A stretch of 64,000 nt of DNA from Perca fluviatilis (taxonomy: Eukaryota; Chordata; Actinopteri; Perciformes; Percidae). Below are positions 22,495-32,990 of this stretch, one piece after another. The notes beneath the pieces were generated by a model that had not been told where the DNA came from, ran no database searches, and saw only the letters and a list, made by a program, of their open reading frames with translations. The first letter of the stretch is position 1; every line of letters starts with the position of its first letter. A program made the position numbers and the translations under genes. The stretch lies in the NCBI RefSeq assembly GCF_010015445.1, contig NC_053123.1, positions 6,072,648 to 6,136,647 of the forward strand. Reading direction: 5' to 3'.

Positions 22495-23070
22495 ACACAT
22501 ATGTACAGAGTGTACATAACATAATAACAGAAATATACAACGTGAATAGTCATGTGAATTTTTTAAATCCCTGCAAAATAAACTGCAAATCAGTGTGTGA
22601 CTAGATTATATAATTATCCAAGCACCTCACTCGGATACTGTATAGCATGGCATTTCATTGCTGCTCCACACCCATGTGATGGCATTTGTGTTTTTTTATT
22701 TTAAATGTATTATCTCTTATGAGCCACATGTTCCCTGTGGTGTTTTTATAAGCTGCCATGGCGACAGAGAGGGCGTTGACAAGCTACACAGCCTCTGTCT
22801 GGACTCAAAGCAAGGATGTGGTGGTCACACCCATGTCACCTCTGCAGATTTGATACTTTCTACCTCTGGTGTCTCAGTGGAGTAAAGGAGAATACTATGC
22901 ACTGATATGAATAAGACTTTTTTTTGTGCCTCATTATTACACTGTGAAGGTTGTCACTTTTAACAGGAGATCTTCTAAGAATATAAGACCTTTCTGTCAT
23001 GGTGGTGTTTGTTTTTGTTGGACCGAGCAGTCGAGGAGCTATCAAATAAGGGTTAAGAGACGCAGCCTTA
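22495..23070. other. Non-coding, no recognised feature
   Basis: No exon with splice context and no element termini seen. Confidence 0.4.
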
Positions 23071-24189
23071 GGGCCCTATTTTAACGATCTGAAACGCAAG
23101 TGTGAAACGCCAAACGCAAGTAGCTTTGTGGGCGGATCTCGGGCGCTGTTGCTATTATACCGGCGGGATAAATGAGTCTTGCGCCCGACGCAAATCTTAA
23201 ATGGGTTGGTCTGAAGTAGCTAGGTGTGGTTTGGGCGTAACGTGAAAATAACCAATCAGAGCGTCATCTCACATTCCCTTTAAGAGCAGGCGTATTGTTC
23301 CGTGGCGGATTGCTATTATGACGGCAGATTTGCCTGGCGCACGCCAGCGGGAGCTGTCCGGGATGCGGCAAAGTAACAAATGCCCGTCTTGACCGGGTGG
23401 CGATGTTGCTGCGGCCTCTCGGGCGTATCTCCTCAAGTCTGGAGAGGATTGCTGCAGCCATGGAGCGTGGGCCTCCAAACGCACCACCTGCTCCTGTTGT
23501 GCCCCTTCCTCCTCCCCCCACTCCATCTCCATCCACCCGCTCCACCAGGAGCGCATCGCGCATTACTCCAGATTCACCAGATTCCGCCGGAGTGTCCAAT
23601 CCCACCGTAGTTCAACATCACGTCTCCTTAAGTCCTCTAATATTTCCTCATTTATGTCATCAACACATCCATGATTCATGGAAATGTGTAAAACACAACA
23701 AGCCACAAAGAATGCTGCTACTTTTTGAGGACTGTACTGTAAAGTGCCTCCTGACCTATCCAAACACCTGAAGCGCATTTTCAGTAATATTTTTCTTTGT
23801 AATTATGTATGGTTTTCAAAAATGGGAACTGCTGTAGATGAGAGAAGTGTATGCGCGTTGTGCACACGCTACATTATGGCCAAGCATGCGCCCCTAAAAT
23901 AGCATCTGAATAACGCGCTACTGACTTTAGACTAGCGCCACTGACTTTAGACCAGGTTTTTCCTGGTCAGTGGCGGAATTGTTTTCTGAAACTGCAAAAT
24001 AGGACCACATAACGTTTGCGCCGGAACACGCCTCCTCTTTTCGCTGAACCGCCCCCTGGAGCGCAAATACATTCCCTAATTTACCGACGTGCGTCTGTGG
24101 AGGGAAGTCCGCTGTGCGTCGGGTGCAAAATAGGAATGATACATGCGTCGGTGTACAAAGGCAATTGCGCTGAGTGCAAGATAGGGCCC
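23071..24189. mobile_element. GGGCCCTAT-ended DNA element (copy 1)
   Basis: Inverted ends GGGCCCTATTTTAACGATCT and GTGCAAGATAGGGCCC; 1119 bp. Shares GCAAGTG, CCAATCAGAG, TTCCCTTTAA, GCATTGCTATTATGACGG-type blocks and the GTGCAAGATAGGGCC end with the 633-bp copy at 36428-37060. It is longer because of an extra GC-rich block at about 23300-23800. A PIF/Harbinger-like assignment is possible, but no clear 3-bp target duplication was seen. Confidence 0.75.
23397..23771 (+). pseudogene. Open frame inside GGGCCCTAT element, origin unknown
   Basis: A 124-codon frame beginning with LLRPLGRISSSLERIAAAME, then a Pro-rich stretch (PPLPPPPTPSP type) and a Ser/Arg-rich part. The leading segment looks like an amphipathic helix. 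The block is absent from the shorter copy at 36428, so it is either part of the autonomous parent's accessory gene or captured sequence. I do not recognise the family; coding is unproven. Confidence 0.35.
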
Positions 24190-25300
24190 ATGGTCTTGCA
24201 TTGCCAGACCTTCTTCCACAGCGCTGCGGAGGAGGGTCTGGCTAGTCCACACAACATTCCGGGATGGAAGAAAACATGCTCAGGTTTATTGGCATTTCTT
24301 TAAACCAAACACAATTGTCTTGAGTCAAAATAGCCTCGGGAAGGAACTTGTTTTGGTGGAACGTGTACGTTCAAAAGTTGTTTTAGTCGTGCAACAGAAA
24401 ACTCAGATTGGACAGATAGTCTAGCTAGCTGTCTGGATTTACCCTGCAGAGATCTGAGGAGCAGTTCACCATAGTCCTCACAAATCCACCAGAGTTTAAA
24501 ATTCCAACACAAAGAAAGCGAAGGTGACGGACATGCGGACGAAAAAGAGGGACATCTTGCGTAATTTCCGGCGGCACCGGAACAATCCCGAAAATGAAAC
24601 GCCGTCGACATAGGGCGTTTTCACACCCACAGCCTTTAGTTCGGTTGAATCGAACTAGAGCTTGTTTGCCCCGCTGGTGCGGTTCGTTTGGGCAGGTGAG
24701 AACGCGGCAATCGAACTCGGGAGCGCACCAAAAGCGGACCAAACCAGCGTACCGAGACCTTCTTGAAGAGGTGGTCTCGGTACGCTTTCAATCGAACTCT
24801 GGAGCAGTTCGTTTGTGGTGAGAACGTGATCCGTACTCGAACCGCACCAACTAATATGTACTCCGCAAGTCTGAGCTAATGTCTCCTGTAGTCAGGTGTG
24901 TTTAGCAATCTGCGATGCAGCAGAGCAACAAACTGTAGCAGCTCACAGTGTTTCTATCACAGAAATAGACTGTGGTCAAGCTTGCCCTCCGTCACTCGTA
25001 GCTCCGTGGTCAAACCAGCTGCAGCTAAAATTGGAGAGCCACGCCGGCAGAGCAGAGCGAAGGAGGCGTCAGGACCTTCTTCCTGTATTTACTTTCTTGC
25101 TCCCGCCCCCAGACATATCCGACCAATAAGAGGGCTGGACGTTCTTGCCTGATTTGTAATGACGCATTTTGGTACGCTTGGATTTTTCCAGGTGTGAAAC
25201 CAAACCAAACCGACCGAGGGCAAATCGCTCCAAGTTTACTACCTCACCAACTGATTCGGACCAAAGCAAACAAAGTACAGGTGTGAAAACTGCCATAGAC
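24190..25300 (+). mobile_element. Interspersed repeat R1, split by a MITE
   Basis: Starts with a hairpin-forming head (CCAGACC...GGTCTGG) and continues with CCTCGGGAAGGAACTTGTTT, AACAGAAAACTCAGATTGGA, TCTGAGGAGCAGTT and GGGACATC. It ends in a GTCGACATAGAC-like tail. The tail is split after ATA (24610-24612) by the element at 24613-25294 and resumes ATAGACTAC at 25295. Other R1 copies: 41397-41704 (minus), 47164-47290 (minus, fragment), 56925-57289 (plus). Class not determined. Confidence 0.75.
24613..25294. mobile_element. MITE with GGGCGTTTTCACACC termini, inside R1
   Basis: Inverted ends GGGCGTTTTCACACC and GGTGTGAAAACTGCC, flanked by ATA on both sides (24610-24612, 25295-25297). Removing it restores a continuous R1 tail. 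The interior includes repeated GAACCGCACC and GAGCAGTTCGTTTG motifs. A 3-bp duplication fits Harbinger-type elements, though ATA is not their usual TWA. Confidence 0.75.
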
Positions 25301-25611
25301 TACTCCACACATAAAAGCCTGGTCAAGTCTCCACTCCTTGCCAGATTATCCTCTTGCAAGCGGTAGAGAGCAGTGGCTCTTAGTTCCTAGTGTCCTAGTT
25401 ATTGAAGCGTTATCTACTGTGTTTTGAGACTGCTAGTTCAGTAGTATTCTTTGAGTCCTCTAATCTCAGTTTTTCCATGTGAACAGTCTCCAGTGTTCCA
25501 GTGATCTCCGGCTCTGGAGTGATTCTTCAGGGCAAACAACTTTCTGCATCTGCCACGCCAGCCAGCACTCAACTGCCACCACCTGCCTCCAGCCAGTTTA
25601 TCAGTGACTTT
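25301..25611 (+). other. Possible retroelement 3' part, left of the nested insertions
   Basis: CT-rich non-coding sequence that seems to resume after 29890 with CAATAAACGCCCTTGAAACC, a polyadenylation-like stretch. The pogo-like element at 25614-29888 would have inserted into it. Identity unknown. Confidence 0.3.
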
Positions 25612-25650
25612 TACCGTATTGACCCGAATATAAGACAGGGTTTTTTTTTA

Positions 25651-26605
25651 TGGGATTAGTTTTGTGACTTTAATTCCAAGCAAAACTTCTCAAGTATCAA
25701 ACAAAAAACACTAACTCAAGCAAAAAAAAATTCACCTCAAAGGTGAAACTTAAAACTTGCAAACAAAACATTTGTGTAGTTGTAAACTATTGGTCTTTTA
25801 TTTGTTTGATATTATGTCCTTTTGTTTACAGTTCCCTCTGCTTCTTTCTCAATGATCAGTCTTTTGCTCTCTCCATCACGTTTGCAGTCATGCTCCCAGC
25901 TTTCTCGTTTGCGCTCCCTGACTTTTTGCTTGCGATTCTGACACAAACATCTCGCGTGGGCGGGTCTTACAGGGGTGCGTCCCCATTGGCTAATGAGACT
26001 TAAGGGGAAAGTTTGAGTGACAGCTCAGCCTCAGTGCAGGTAAACTAATGTTAGATACTCAGAGTCTGGTCTGGAGGACACACAAGCCACTCCACAGGGG
26101 ATTCCTACAAGATTAATAAAGTGTAAGTATTATTAATATATATATTATCTGTGATCTACGTTGCAAGAATGGTTACTAGACATTTGTTGTTTCGTTGTGT
26201 TAAGTGACTAGCTAGCTAGCTAGTAAAGCTTTTTTAAGTTAGCATTTAACATTAGCTATAGGCTACTGCTAACGTTATCTAAAACTTGTAGCCACCCGGC
26301 TACCTTACTGAGCTAATAATTTACCATGGGAATCATGTATTCTTCGTGAGGCCTTACTCAATGGAGCTGTATTAATTATCGTCTTCTCTCTGTAGAGACC
26401 TGCAGGACCGAGCAGAGCTACGCTCTCCCAGGTAACCTTAGTTAGTTACGTAAGCTATATTATGGTCTAATAGGAAAAATTATTATCCAGCTAACTACTA
26501 ATTGTTGTGGTTGCTATTGGCCTGATAATACACAATGCTAGGGTATTGGTTAAGTTGTACAATGTAGAAGCTGTGAATGTAATATATATAGGGTTCGACA
26601 CATAC
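25651..26605 (+). repeat. Left arm of foldback element
   Basis: Carries a GC box (GGGCGGG, 25958-25964) and a CCAAT-type ATTGG (25985-25989). Downstream are splice-like signals: a donor CAG|GTAAAC at 26039/26040 and a 36-base exon-like segment 26396-26431 between TCTCTCTGTAG and CAG|GTAACC. The 86-codon open frame at 25743-26003 is mirrored in the right arm and has no recognisable domain. Confidence 0.85.
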
Positions 26606-28185
26606 ATTAGATAATGTTCCATCTGTACACACTGTTCTTTCTTTGCACTACCTTAAGATGGCAGGATTCGAACGTATTTTTTTTTTTTTTTTTACGCTGT
26701 AAATGTCAACAATATTTAGAATTAATGCATAGTGTTACTACTGTCCAAACTATGTACTTTAACTAACACACCAGGCCCTTGACAAATACTTTACCTAGTG
26801 ATCCTTATGGTTTGATGTGATGTGCATGTGTCCTGGTGGCTGGCCATATCTTACTTTACACATGTGTCAGTCAACGTGGAGGTAGGAATCTAGAAAGTGT
26901 GATCAATAATATTCCAGAAATAAGTGTTCCAGTAGTGTTCAGAAAGCTAGAAAAATGTTTCTAGAGTGCAGGCTTATTACAACAATTTATTATTGTGCTA
27001 ATTTACAAACACTTTTTATCATCCAATAAGGTACTTCAAGCTTTACAATAAGAATTCAAAGTGAAGGACTACAGCCACATCCCAGCCCTTCAGAGAACTG
27101 TCCTGTAGAAAAGGCTGTCGTCCAGACTGGAGCGGTGGGCCATCAGTGAGCTCAGGAGACCAGATGATCCCAGGCGTCCAGGAGTTGTGTGTGATATTCC
27201 TGCACCACCCTCAGAAGTGTTGTTGCAGACACAAGTCAGCAGAGAAATACAGCTTGCCTTAGGTGAAACTGAATATGTGAAATATATACATAACCCAATT
27301 ACTCAGTATGTTTGTGTATTGTTGGTGATGAAAAACTGACCCTGACCTGTGATGTACTGCAAATAATGACTGACACTGAGTTCCAGCTTCTTCTACCACC
27401 GGGGCCCCAGCAAAATATGTTCAAATATCCATTATGTATGTGAAGTTTTATATTGGACTAAAAATAAAGCATTATAATAGTCTCAACCTTATTTCCTGTT
27501 TTATATAATGAACCAAACAGACAAGGGTGAATGTAAAAAAATGTTTTATATATTATGTGCATTTTAAAATATAATTACAGTAAGACAATGTAAACACAAA
27601 TTAAATTACAGGACAGTATACTGTAGTAGGATATATATTGACATACAATGGACTAAGAAACTACAAGTACACCAATGAAAACTTAAGAAAAAGGTTATTG
27701 TAAGTGTTAACTGAGTATCTGAGCAAAATATGATCAATACATACACTATTGGTCTATACCCTGGCTGTTTGAAGCCTTCACACACAGTGTTTCCTCCACA
27801 GAGAGACCGAAGGCTCCTCTCCCTCTGCTGCTCCACGTCCTCCTGGTTGGTCTGCCTGCTGCCTGATGTGAGCTGTAATAGAAAATTATAACAAAGTTTC
27901 TTACACAAATCAAATGGTAACAAAGTTCTTACTGATAACTGAGGCGTCCAAGGTTGTGTGATTTACAATTAAAATAACTTGCTTTTAAGTAGCCATTAGC
28001 AAATGTGTAGGCTTTAAAAACACTATGAACATTTTCCTTATGCTGACCTGCTTGCAAATGCAACAGAAGACATGTAATTAGAGTTAGGATAGCCAGTCTT
28101 TGTCATAACTAGGAAAGTACAGAGGAGCACAAAACTATAAAGATGAACCAGTTAAGCAGTGCTAACACTGCATTTGTACTGTACA
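26606..28185. other. Foldback element spacer with exon-like blocks
   Basis: Mostly AT-rich. The minus-strand block 27760-27872 sits between an acceptor-like TTTTCTATTACAG and a donor-like GG|GTATAG, and is open in the frame reading LTSGSRQTNQEDVEQQRERS. A GC-richer plus-strand block at 27060-27240 also looks exon-like. No domain was recognised; both may be captured host exons or the element's own gene. Confidence 0.4.
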
Positions 28186-29144
28186 GTATGTGTCAACCTC
28201 TAGATATAATACATTCACAGCTTCTACATTGTACAACTTAACCAATACCCTAGCATTGTGTATTATCAGGCCAATAGCAACCACAACAATTAGTAGTTAG
28301 CTGGATAATAATTTTTCCTAATAGACCATAATATAGCTACGTTACTAACCTTTAGGTTACCTGGGAGAGCATCGTAGCTCTGCTCGGGTCCTGCAGGTCT
28401 CTACAGAGAGAAGACGATAATTAATACAGCTCCATTGAGTAAGGCCTCACGAAGAATACATGATTCCCATGGTAAATTATTAGCTCAGTAAGGTAGCCGG
28501 TGGCTACAAGTTTTAGATAACGTTAGCAGTAGCCTATAGCTAATGTTAAATGCTAACTTAAAAAAGCTTTACTAGCTAGCTAGCTAGTCACTTAACACAA
28601 CGAAACAACAAATGTCTAGTAACCATGCTTGCAACGTAGATCACAGATAATATATATATTAATAATACTTACACTTTATTAATCTTGTAGGAATCCCCTG
28701 TGGAGTGGCTTGTGTGTCCTCCAGACCAGACTCTGAGTCTCTAACGTTAGTTTACCTGCACTGAGGCTGAGCTGTCACTCAAACTTTCCCCTTAAGTCTC
28801 ATTAGCCAATGGGGACGCACCCCTGTAAGACCCGCCCACGCGAGATGTTTGTGTCAGAATCGCAAGCAAAAAGTCAGGGAGCGCAAAGGAGAAAGCTGGG
28901 AGCATGACTGCAAACGTGATGGAGAGAGCAAAAGACTGATCATTGAGAAAGAAGCAGAGGGAACTGTAAACAAAAGGACATAATATCAAACAAATAAAAG
29001 ACCAATAGTTTACAACTACACAAATGTTTTGTTTGCAAGTTTTAAGTTTTACCTTTGAGGTGACCATTTTTTTGCTTGAGTTAGTGTTTTTTGTTTGATA
29101 CTTGAGAAGTTTTGCTTGGAATTAAAGTCACAAAACTAATCCCA
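28186..29144 (-). repeat. Right arm of foldback element
   Basis: Inverted copy of 25651-26605, with the same GC box, CCAAT box and splice-like signals facing inward. Confidence 0.85.
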
Positions 29145-29389
29145 TATTTTTTCCCTATGAAGATATCTGAAAAATCGAGGTCGTACTATATGCGGGGTCT
29201 AGACTTTTAAACATCCACAACAACAGGTGGCGCCCAATAGCGGTAAACTGAATGTACCTGTCATGACCACAGCCGTCAATCCAAACTCCCAACAGAGCGA
29301 GAAAGCCTGTAAGATGCAGAGACACGGTGAGCGATCCCGAACAAAGCGGCTCAAAAGTAGACCAAGTTAGCAAAGAAGTTTTGATTAAC

Positions 29390-29760
29390 GTTAAGATGAT
29401 GGTGATAAACGCAGCAGAGTCCTCAGACAACTGCCAAGTAGCCAATAAATATGGCATCACATAATGTAATATACGGAGATGGCGAGCCCAAAAAGACCGT
29501 CGCCGGGCACAAACAGCCAAAGAAAAACGTACTGCGGTCCCGAAACCGGCCGCTTCCGTGAGATTGACCGCAGGGTGTGTGAATATGTGACTGAAAGAGA
29601 TCTCTGGAAATCACCAGAGAGTTAAAAATACCCGCAATCGAGTTTAAAGCCGGCCTCGGCTTGTAGTGCAGGCGAATGATGCGCTGAAACGGGCTGCGTT
29701 TGTGGCTGAGGACAAGTCTCGGCCAGCGCTTGTCTTCAGACTGCAGAGAGAATTTCTGCG
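29390..29760 (+). pseudogene. Pogo/CENP-B-type transposase N-terminus, relic
   Basis: One frame reads VKMMVINAAESSDNCQVANK then YGIT, an in-frame stop, and CNIRRWRAQKD. After a shift another frame reads GPETGRFREIDRRVCEYV. This is the order of the N-terminal helix-turn-helix (residues with R-W-R-x-Q-K) and linker of pogo-like transposases found in fish and other vertebrates. The DDE catalytic region is absent. Stops and frameshifts show it is dead. Confidence 0.62.
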
Positions 29761-29890
29761 CTCTTTTTCATACAGACTTCTTTATTAAAATGAAATTTGG
29801 CTTTCAAAAAGTATTTTTCCAAAAATGAGTTTTGAAAAAGAAGGGGTCGTCTTATAATCAGGGTCGTATTATATTCGGGTCAATACGGTA

Positions 29891-30012
29891 GTTTTTTTTT
29901 TGTTGTTGCAATAAACGCCCTTGAAACCTTCTCTGTTTTCAAACTCAAGACTTGACACATTTCATCCCATTTGTAATCGCGATTGAAATTTCGATTAATT
30001 GCACAGCCCTAG
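29891..30012. other. Resumed outer repeat and a hAT right-end fragment
   Basis: CAATAAACGCCCTTGAAACC may continue the sequence left of 25611. It is followed by a hAT-type right end (ATTAATTGCACAGCCCTA, ending 30012) with no left partner. Confidence 0.4.
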
Positions 30013-30537
30013 CAATTGGCAACTTTTAACTTCAGATTGATTGTAAATTGTTACTGGTGGCGACCTGATGATAAAATGAACCTTTCTCTCATCAAAGTCC
30101 ATGTCTTGTATTTTCAGTAACATATCCAGGCATCACTTAACTCATCTTAATCCTCACTTATCAGTCTAATTAGAAAGCCACAGTAGCACACACGGGAATA
30201 AACAAACTGGAGAAGTCACCTTGGGGCCCGCTTAATTGTCCTGGGGATGCCAAAATAGACACTGCTGATTATTTTGGTTTACACGGGGAGGAAAACAGGT
30301 GCCTCTCATCCATGTAAACATGCCAAGGATTGTTGGTCTGCTATTATTCTGGGCAGTGTGTGAGAGGGCAGGCAAGACCATGGTCATTTATCATTGCCAC
30401 TTAGTTAGTCTGTCTCAAGAATTTTGGAATAGGGCATAGCAGAATGTGGTGCTCCTGTGATCATTGATTATAAAGTTAGAACAGTGCATGTGACGATGAC
30501 ACAAAACAAAAAAAAAAGCATACACTATTAGACTGAA
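30013..30537. other. Non-coding, no recognised feature
   Basis: No exon-like block or element termini seen. Confidence 0.4.
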
Positions 30538-30545
30538 TCAAGCAT

Positions 30546-30945
30546 TAGGGCTGCACAATCAAATCCATTCTTTATCGTCATCGCAATATCAACTTGCGCA
30601 ATAAACACATGGCGAAAGCCTCAGACACTCAGAAATGTTTGGAGTTAGTTTAAAGAAAATATCTGGAGAAAACGGCACTTTGAAATGTAACTGCTGTTCT
30701 TTTTTTAGTGGTGCCTTTTATGTTCAATTCAATGTTCAATTTGTTCAATAAAAGAATGTTGGAAATGACTTCCTTTTGTTTGTTTTTAATTCAACAAGCA
30801 AGTTGTTGTACTTAAGCTGAATACTGATAGCAGCAGAAATGCAGAACTGAGTACATTTTAATATCTGTGTATTTATCGCAAGTAATATCGCTATCGCGAT
30901 ATTCAACAATGTTATCGCATATTTTCCTCATTTCGTGCAGCCCTA
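30546..30945. mobile_element. hAT MITE, GGGCTGCAC family (copy 3), perfect duplication
   Basis: 400 bp; termini TAGGGCTGCACAATC and TTTCGTGCAGCCCTA; TCAAGCAT at 30538-30545 and 30946-30953. Best-preserved member of the family in this window. Confidence 0.96.
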
Positions 30946-30953
30946 TCAAGCAT

Positions 30954-31390
30954 GCATTATGAATATTAGATAGTGTGTATATAAAGAAGTCGTGGGAATT
31001 GATGGAATATGGCTGATAAGTCCCGAGTGACCCACTCTGTTTGGAGCTGCTGTTTTGCCACTGTCACAATAAGAGACTCTGCATCTGTCTCCCTTTTATT
31101 TAGCTGAATCATTTGCTCCCTCTGAGACATTTACAGCTGGCTCATATAGCTCACATTACGCACAAGGCACTGCACAAATTAAAAGTAGGAGATGCAGAAG
31201 TGCACTTAGGGCAATTCTTGTGCACAATGTGTCATTATTACACTGTGCTGCATCTCCAGGAACAACAGCTCAATAAACAGCCTGCACATGTACCAAATCC
31301 TGCACATCCATGGATGAATCCGTTCTGAGCAACTCCCACCACCTCACACTTTTTCAATAACTACAGTGGTATTTGTGCTATTTAAATATG
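30954..31390. other. Non-coding, no recognised feature
   Basis: Single-copy-looking sequence; a 71-codon frame at 31113 shows no domain. Confidence 0.4.
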
Positions 31391-31398
31391 CTATGGCG

Positions 31399-31868
31399 AA
31401 AGGTTGGGCGATATGGAGAAAAAAAAAACATATCGATATTTTTGACGAAATACCTCAACATCAATATTGCGACGATATTGTAGTGTTGACTATTGGTGCT
31501 TTCACACAATATTTACAGAATGAGATTTTTGATTATTAATCATCAGTAATGTAGATATAATGACTAAGTGGACAAAACAGCTACAACAGTCTGGTAATGA
31601 CATCACTTTACTATAATGCAGCCTTTAAAACCAGGAAAACACAACACTGTCGTATCACGATATTACGATATCCAAAATGTAAGACGATATCTAGTCTCAT
31701 ATATCGATATCGATATATGTTGCAGGAGAATATGTGTTTGAGAGATGCTTATTTTCTGTATTTTGTGTTGTCTTTGTAAAGCTGCGGAACAGACCTCCAA
31801 AACAAATTTCCCTTTGGGGACAATAAAGTATATCTTATCTATCTATATCGATATATTGCCCAGCCCTA
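31399..31868. mobile_element. hAT MITE, GGGCTGGGCAATAT family, with an insert
   Basis: Left end AAAGGTTGGGCGATATGG is worn; right end ATATTGCCCAGCCCTA. Flanks CTATGGCG (31391-31398) and CTATGAGG (31869-31876) match at 6 of 8. Near 31721-31845 it is interrupted by sequence ending TTTCCCTTTGGGGACAATAA and a TATCT repeat, a common fish retroelement 3' tail. Relative: 37687-38050. Confidence 0.75.
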
Positions 31869-31876
31869 CTATGAGG

Positions 31877-32103
31877 AAATATACCCCCTGCATGATGATG
31901 ACTAAGTGGGTAAAGGCAAATAACAGAACAGTCTGGTCCGTTCAGAAAATGACATCACTTTACTGTAATGTAGCCATTAACACCAGGAAAAGACAACACT
32001 TTGTCATATTACAACGTCATATCACGATATCCAAAATGTAAGACGATATCTAGCCTCGTACATCGATATGGATATATAATATCGATATATTGCCTTGCCC
32101 TAT
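31877..32103. mobile_element. Second, left-truncated copy of the same MITE
   Basis: Repeats GACATCACTTTACTGTAATG, ATCACGATATCCAAAATGTA and AGACGATATCTAG from 31599-31695 and ends GATATATTGCCTTGCCCTA. The left end is missing. Confidence 0.65.
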
Positions 32104-32990
32104 TAATAAACCCCTGGCCTGCACATGTTCCGTCCTACCTTCCATTGTGTCTGAAGGGCCAGTGAGTCATCCTGATTGGCCACCGGTGGAGTGTGTAACC
32201 TTGGTTAAAGCTGACCCAGCTCCAGACCACCACCACCAGCTAACTCCCTGCAACAGTGATATCACAAATCCCGCCCCCTTCATACCAGCTGTGTAATCAG
32301 AGCGCTCTGCGTGGCTTATCCTTTGAATGTGTGAAGGGGACGCTGACAAACAGAAGTGACAGACATTGATAGTGTTGAGAGGGGGATGAGGGGGGCCGGG
32401 GGCAGCTGAGGAATGCCAACAGACATGAAAAAAAGGAAAACAAAACCTCTGGTGAGTGACAGGGCTACAATAAAGATGATGAGGGTGACTCAGCAGGACA
32501 GAGGTACCGTATAAATAGAAAATATTTAGGTAAATCATTGGTAAAAAATAAATTAAATAAATACCCATTCTAGGGAAAATAAGATTATCAATTTTAACCT
32601 GGGTACCTCTCACAATAATGCCATTACTGCCATTGAACAGTTTTCTTTGAATAGTTTCTTCAAGCTACTTATATGATTGTATCAATTACCAATGCTCTAT
32701 AATTAACCTTTCTACATGAGTATCCAGAGGAACATTTCTCTTTTTCAAGATAACTTACATCTTGTCTTACTCACTTAAATTGAACAGAAATGACTGCAGT
32801 CATAGTTCTGCTGTATCACATTATATCAGAAGCCTGCCAGGCGATGTGGACAGAAAGAAACCGAGAGAAACAGAGACGGAGGGAAAGTGTGAAGTAGGGA
32901 AAGAGGAGGGTGAACTTTAAATTGGCAACCACAAACCAGCAAAATGACTAGTACCAAATTAAAACGGAGCAGTTTGATGTGAAGTGTGGT
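32104..32990. other. Non-coding, no recognised feature
   Basis: Single-copy-looking sequence; a minus-strand 148-codon frame at 32167-32613 has no domain and no splice context. Confidence 0.4.

Larger units (their letters stand above)
25651..29144. mobile_element. 3.5-kb long-inverted-repeat (foldback) element
   Basis: Flanked by TA at 25649-25650 and 29145-29146; ends TGGGATTAGTTTTGTGAC and its complement. The two arms (25651-26605 and 28186-29144) are about 950 bp each and roughly 95 percent alike by eye, enclosing a unique spacer of about 1.6 kb. Arm differences are scattered single bases and small indels, e.g. AGCCACCCGG against AGCCACCGG. TA flanks fit a Tc1/mariner-class target; the T-rich flanks also allow a homopolymer duplication. 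No transposase was recognised. Confidence 0.9.
25614..29888 (+). mobile_element. TA-flanked pogo-like element, split by an inner element
   Basis: Ends CCGTATTGACCCGAATATAA and TTATATTCGGGTCAATACGG, flanked by TA at 25612-25613 and 29889-29890. Without the inner element (25651-29144) it is about 780 bp. Its right part carries a degenerate helix-turn-helix coding relic, so it is an internally deleted, non-autonomous copy of a pogo/CENP-B-type transposon. Confidence 0.78.

Noticed and set aside
23264..23605. 113-codon minus frame in the GGGCCCTAT element
   Set aside because: Reverse shadow of the GC-rich block; composition-driven Gly/Arg-rich translation.
25649..25650. hAT-style 8-bp duplication for the foldback element using the flanking T runs
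   Set aside because: Homopolymer T on both sides cannot be told from chance; the TA dinucleotides are the simpler reading.
25743..26003. Hydrophobic 86-codon frame, mirrored at 28792-29067
   Set aside because: The two are the same sequence in the two arms of an inverted repeat, so the mirroring is not independent evidence of coding; no domain recognised.
32167..32613. 148-codon minus-strand open frame
   Set aside because: No protein motif, no splice signals, overlapping frames on the other strand; likely chance.
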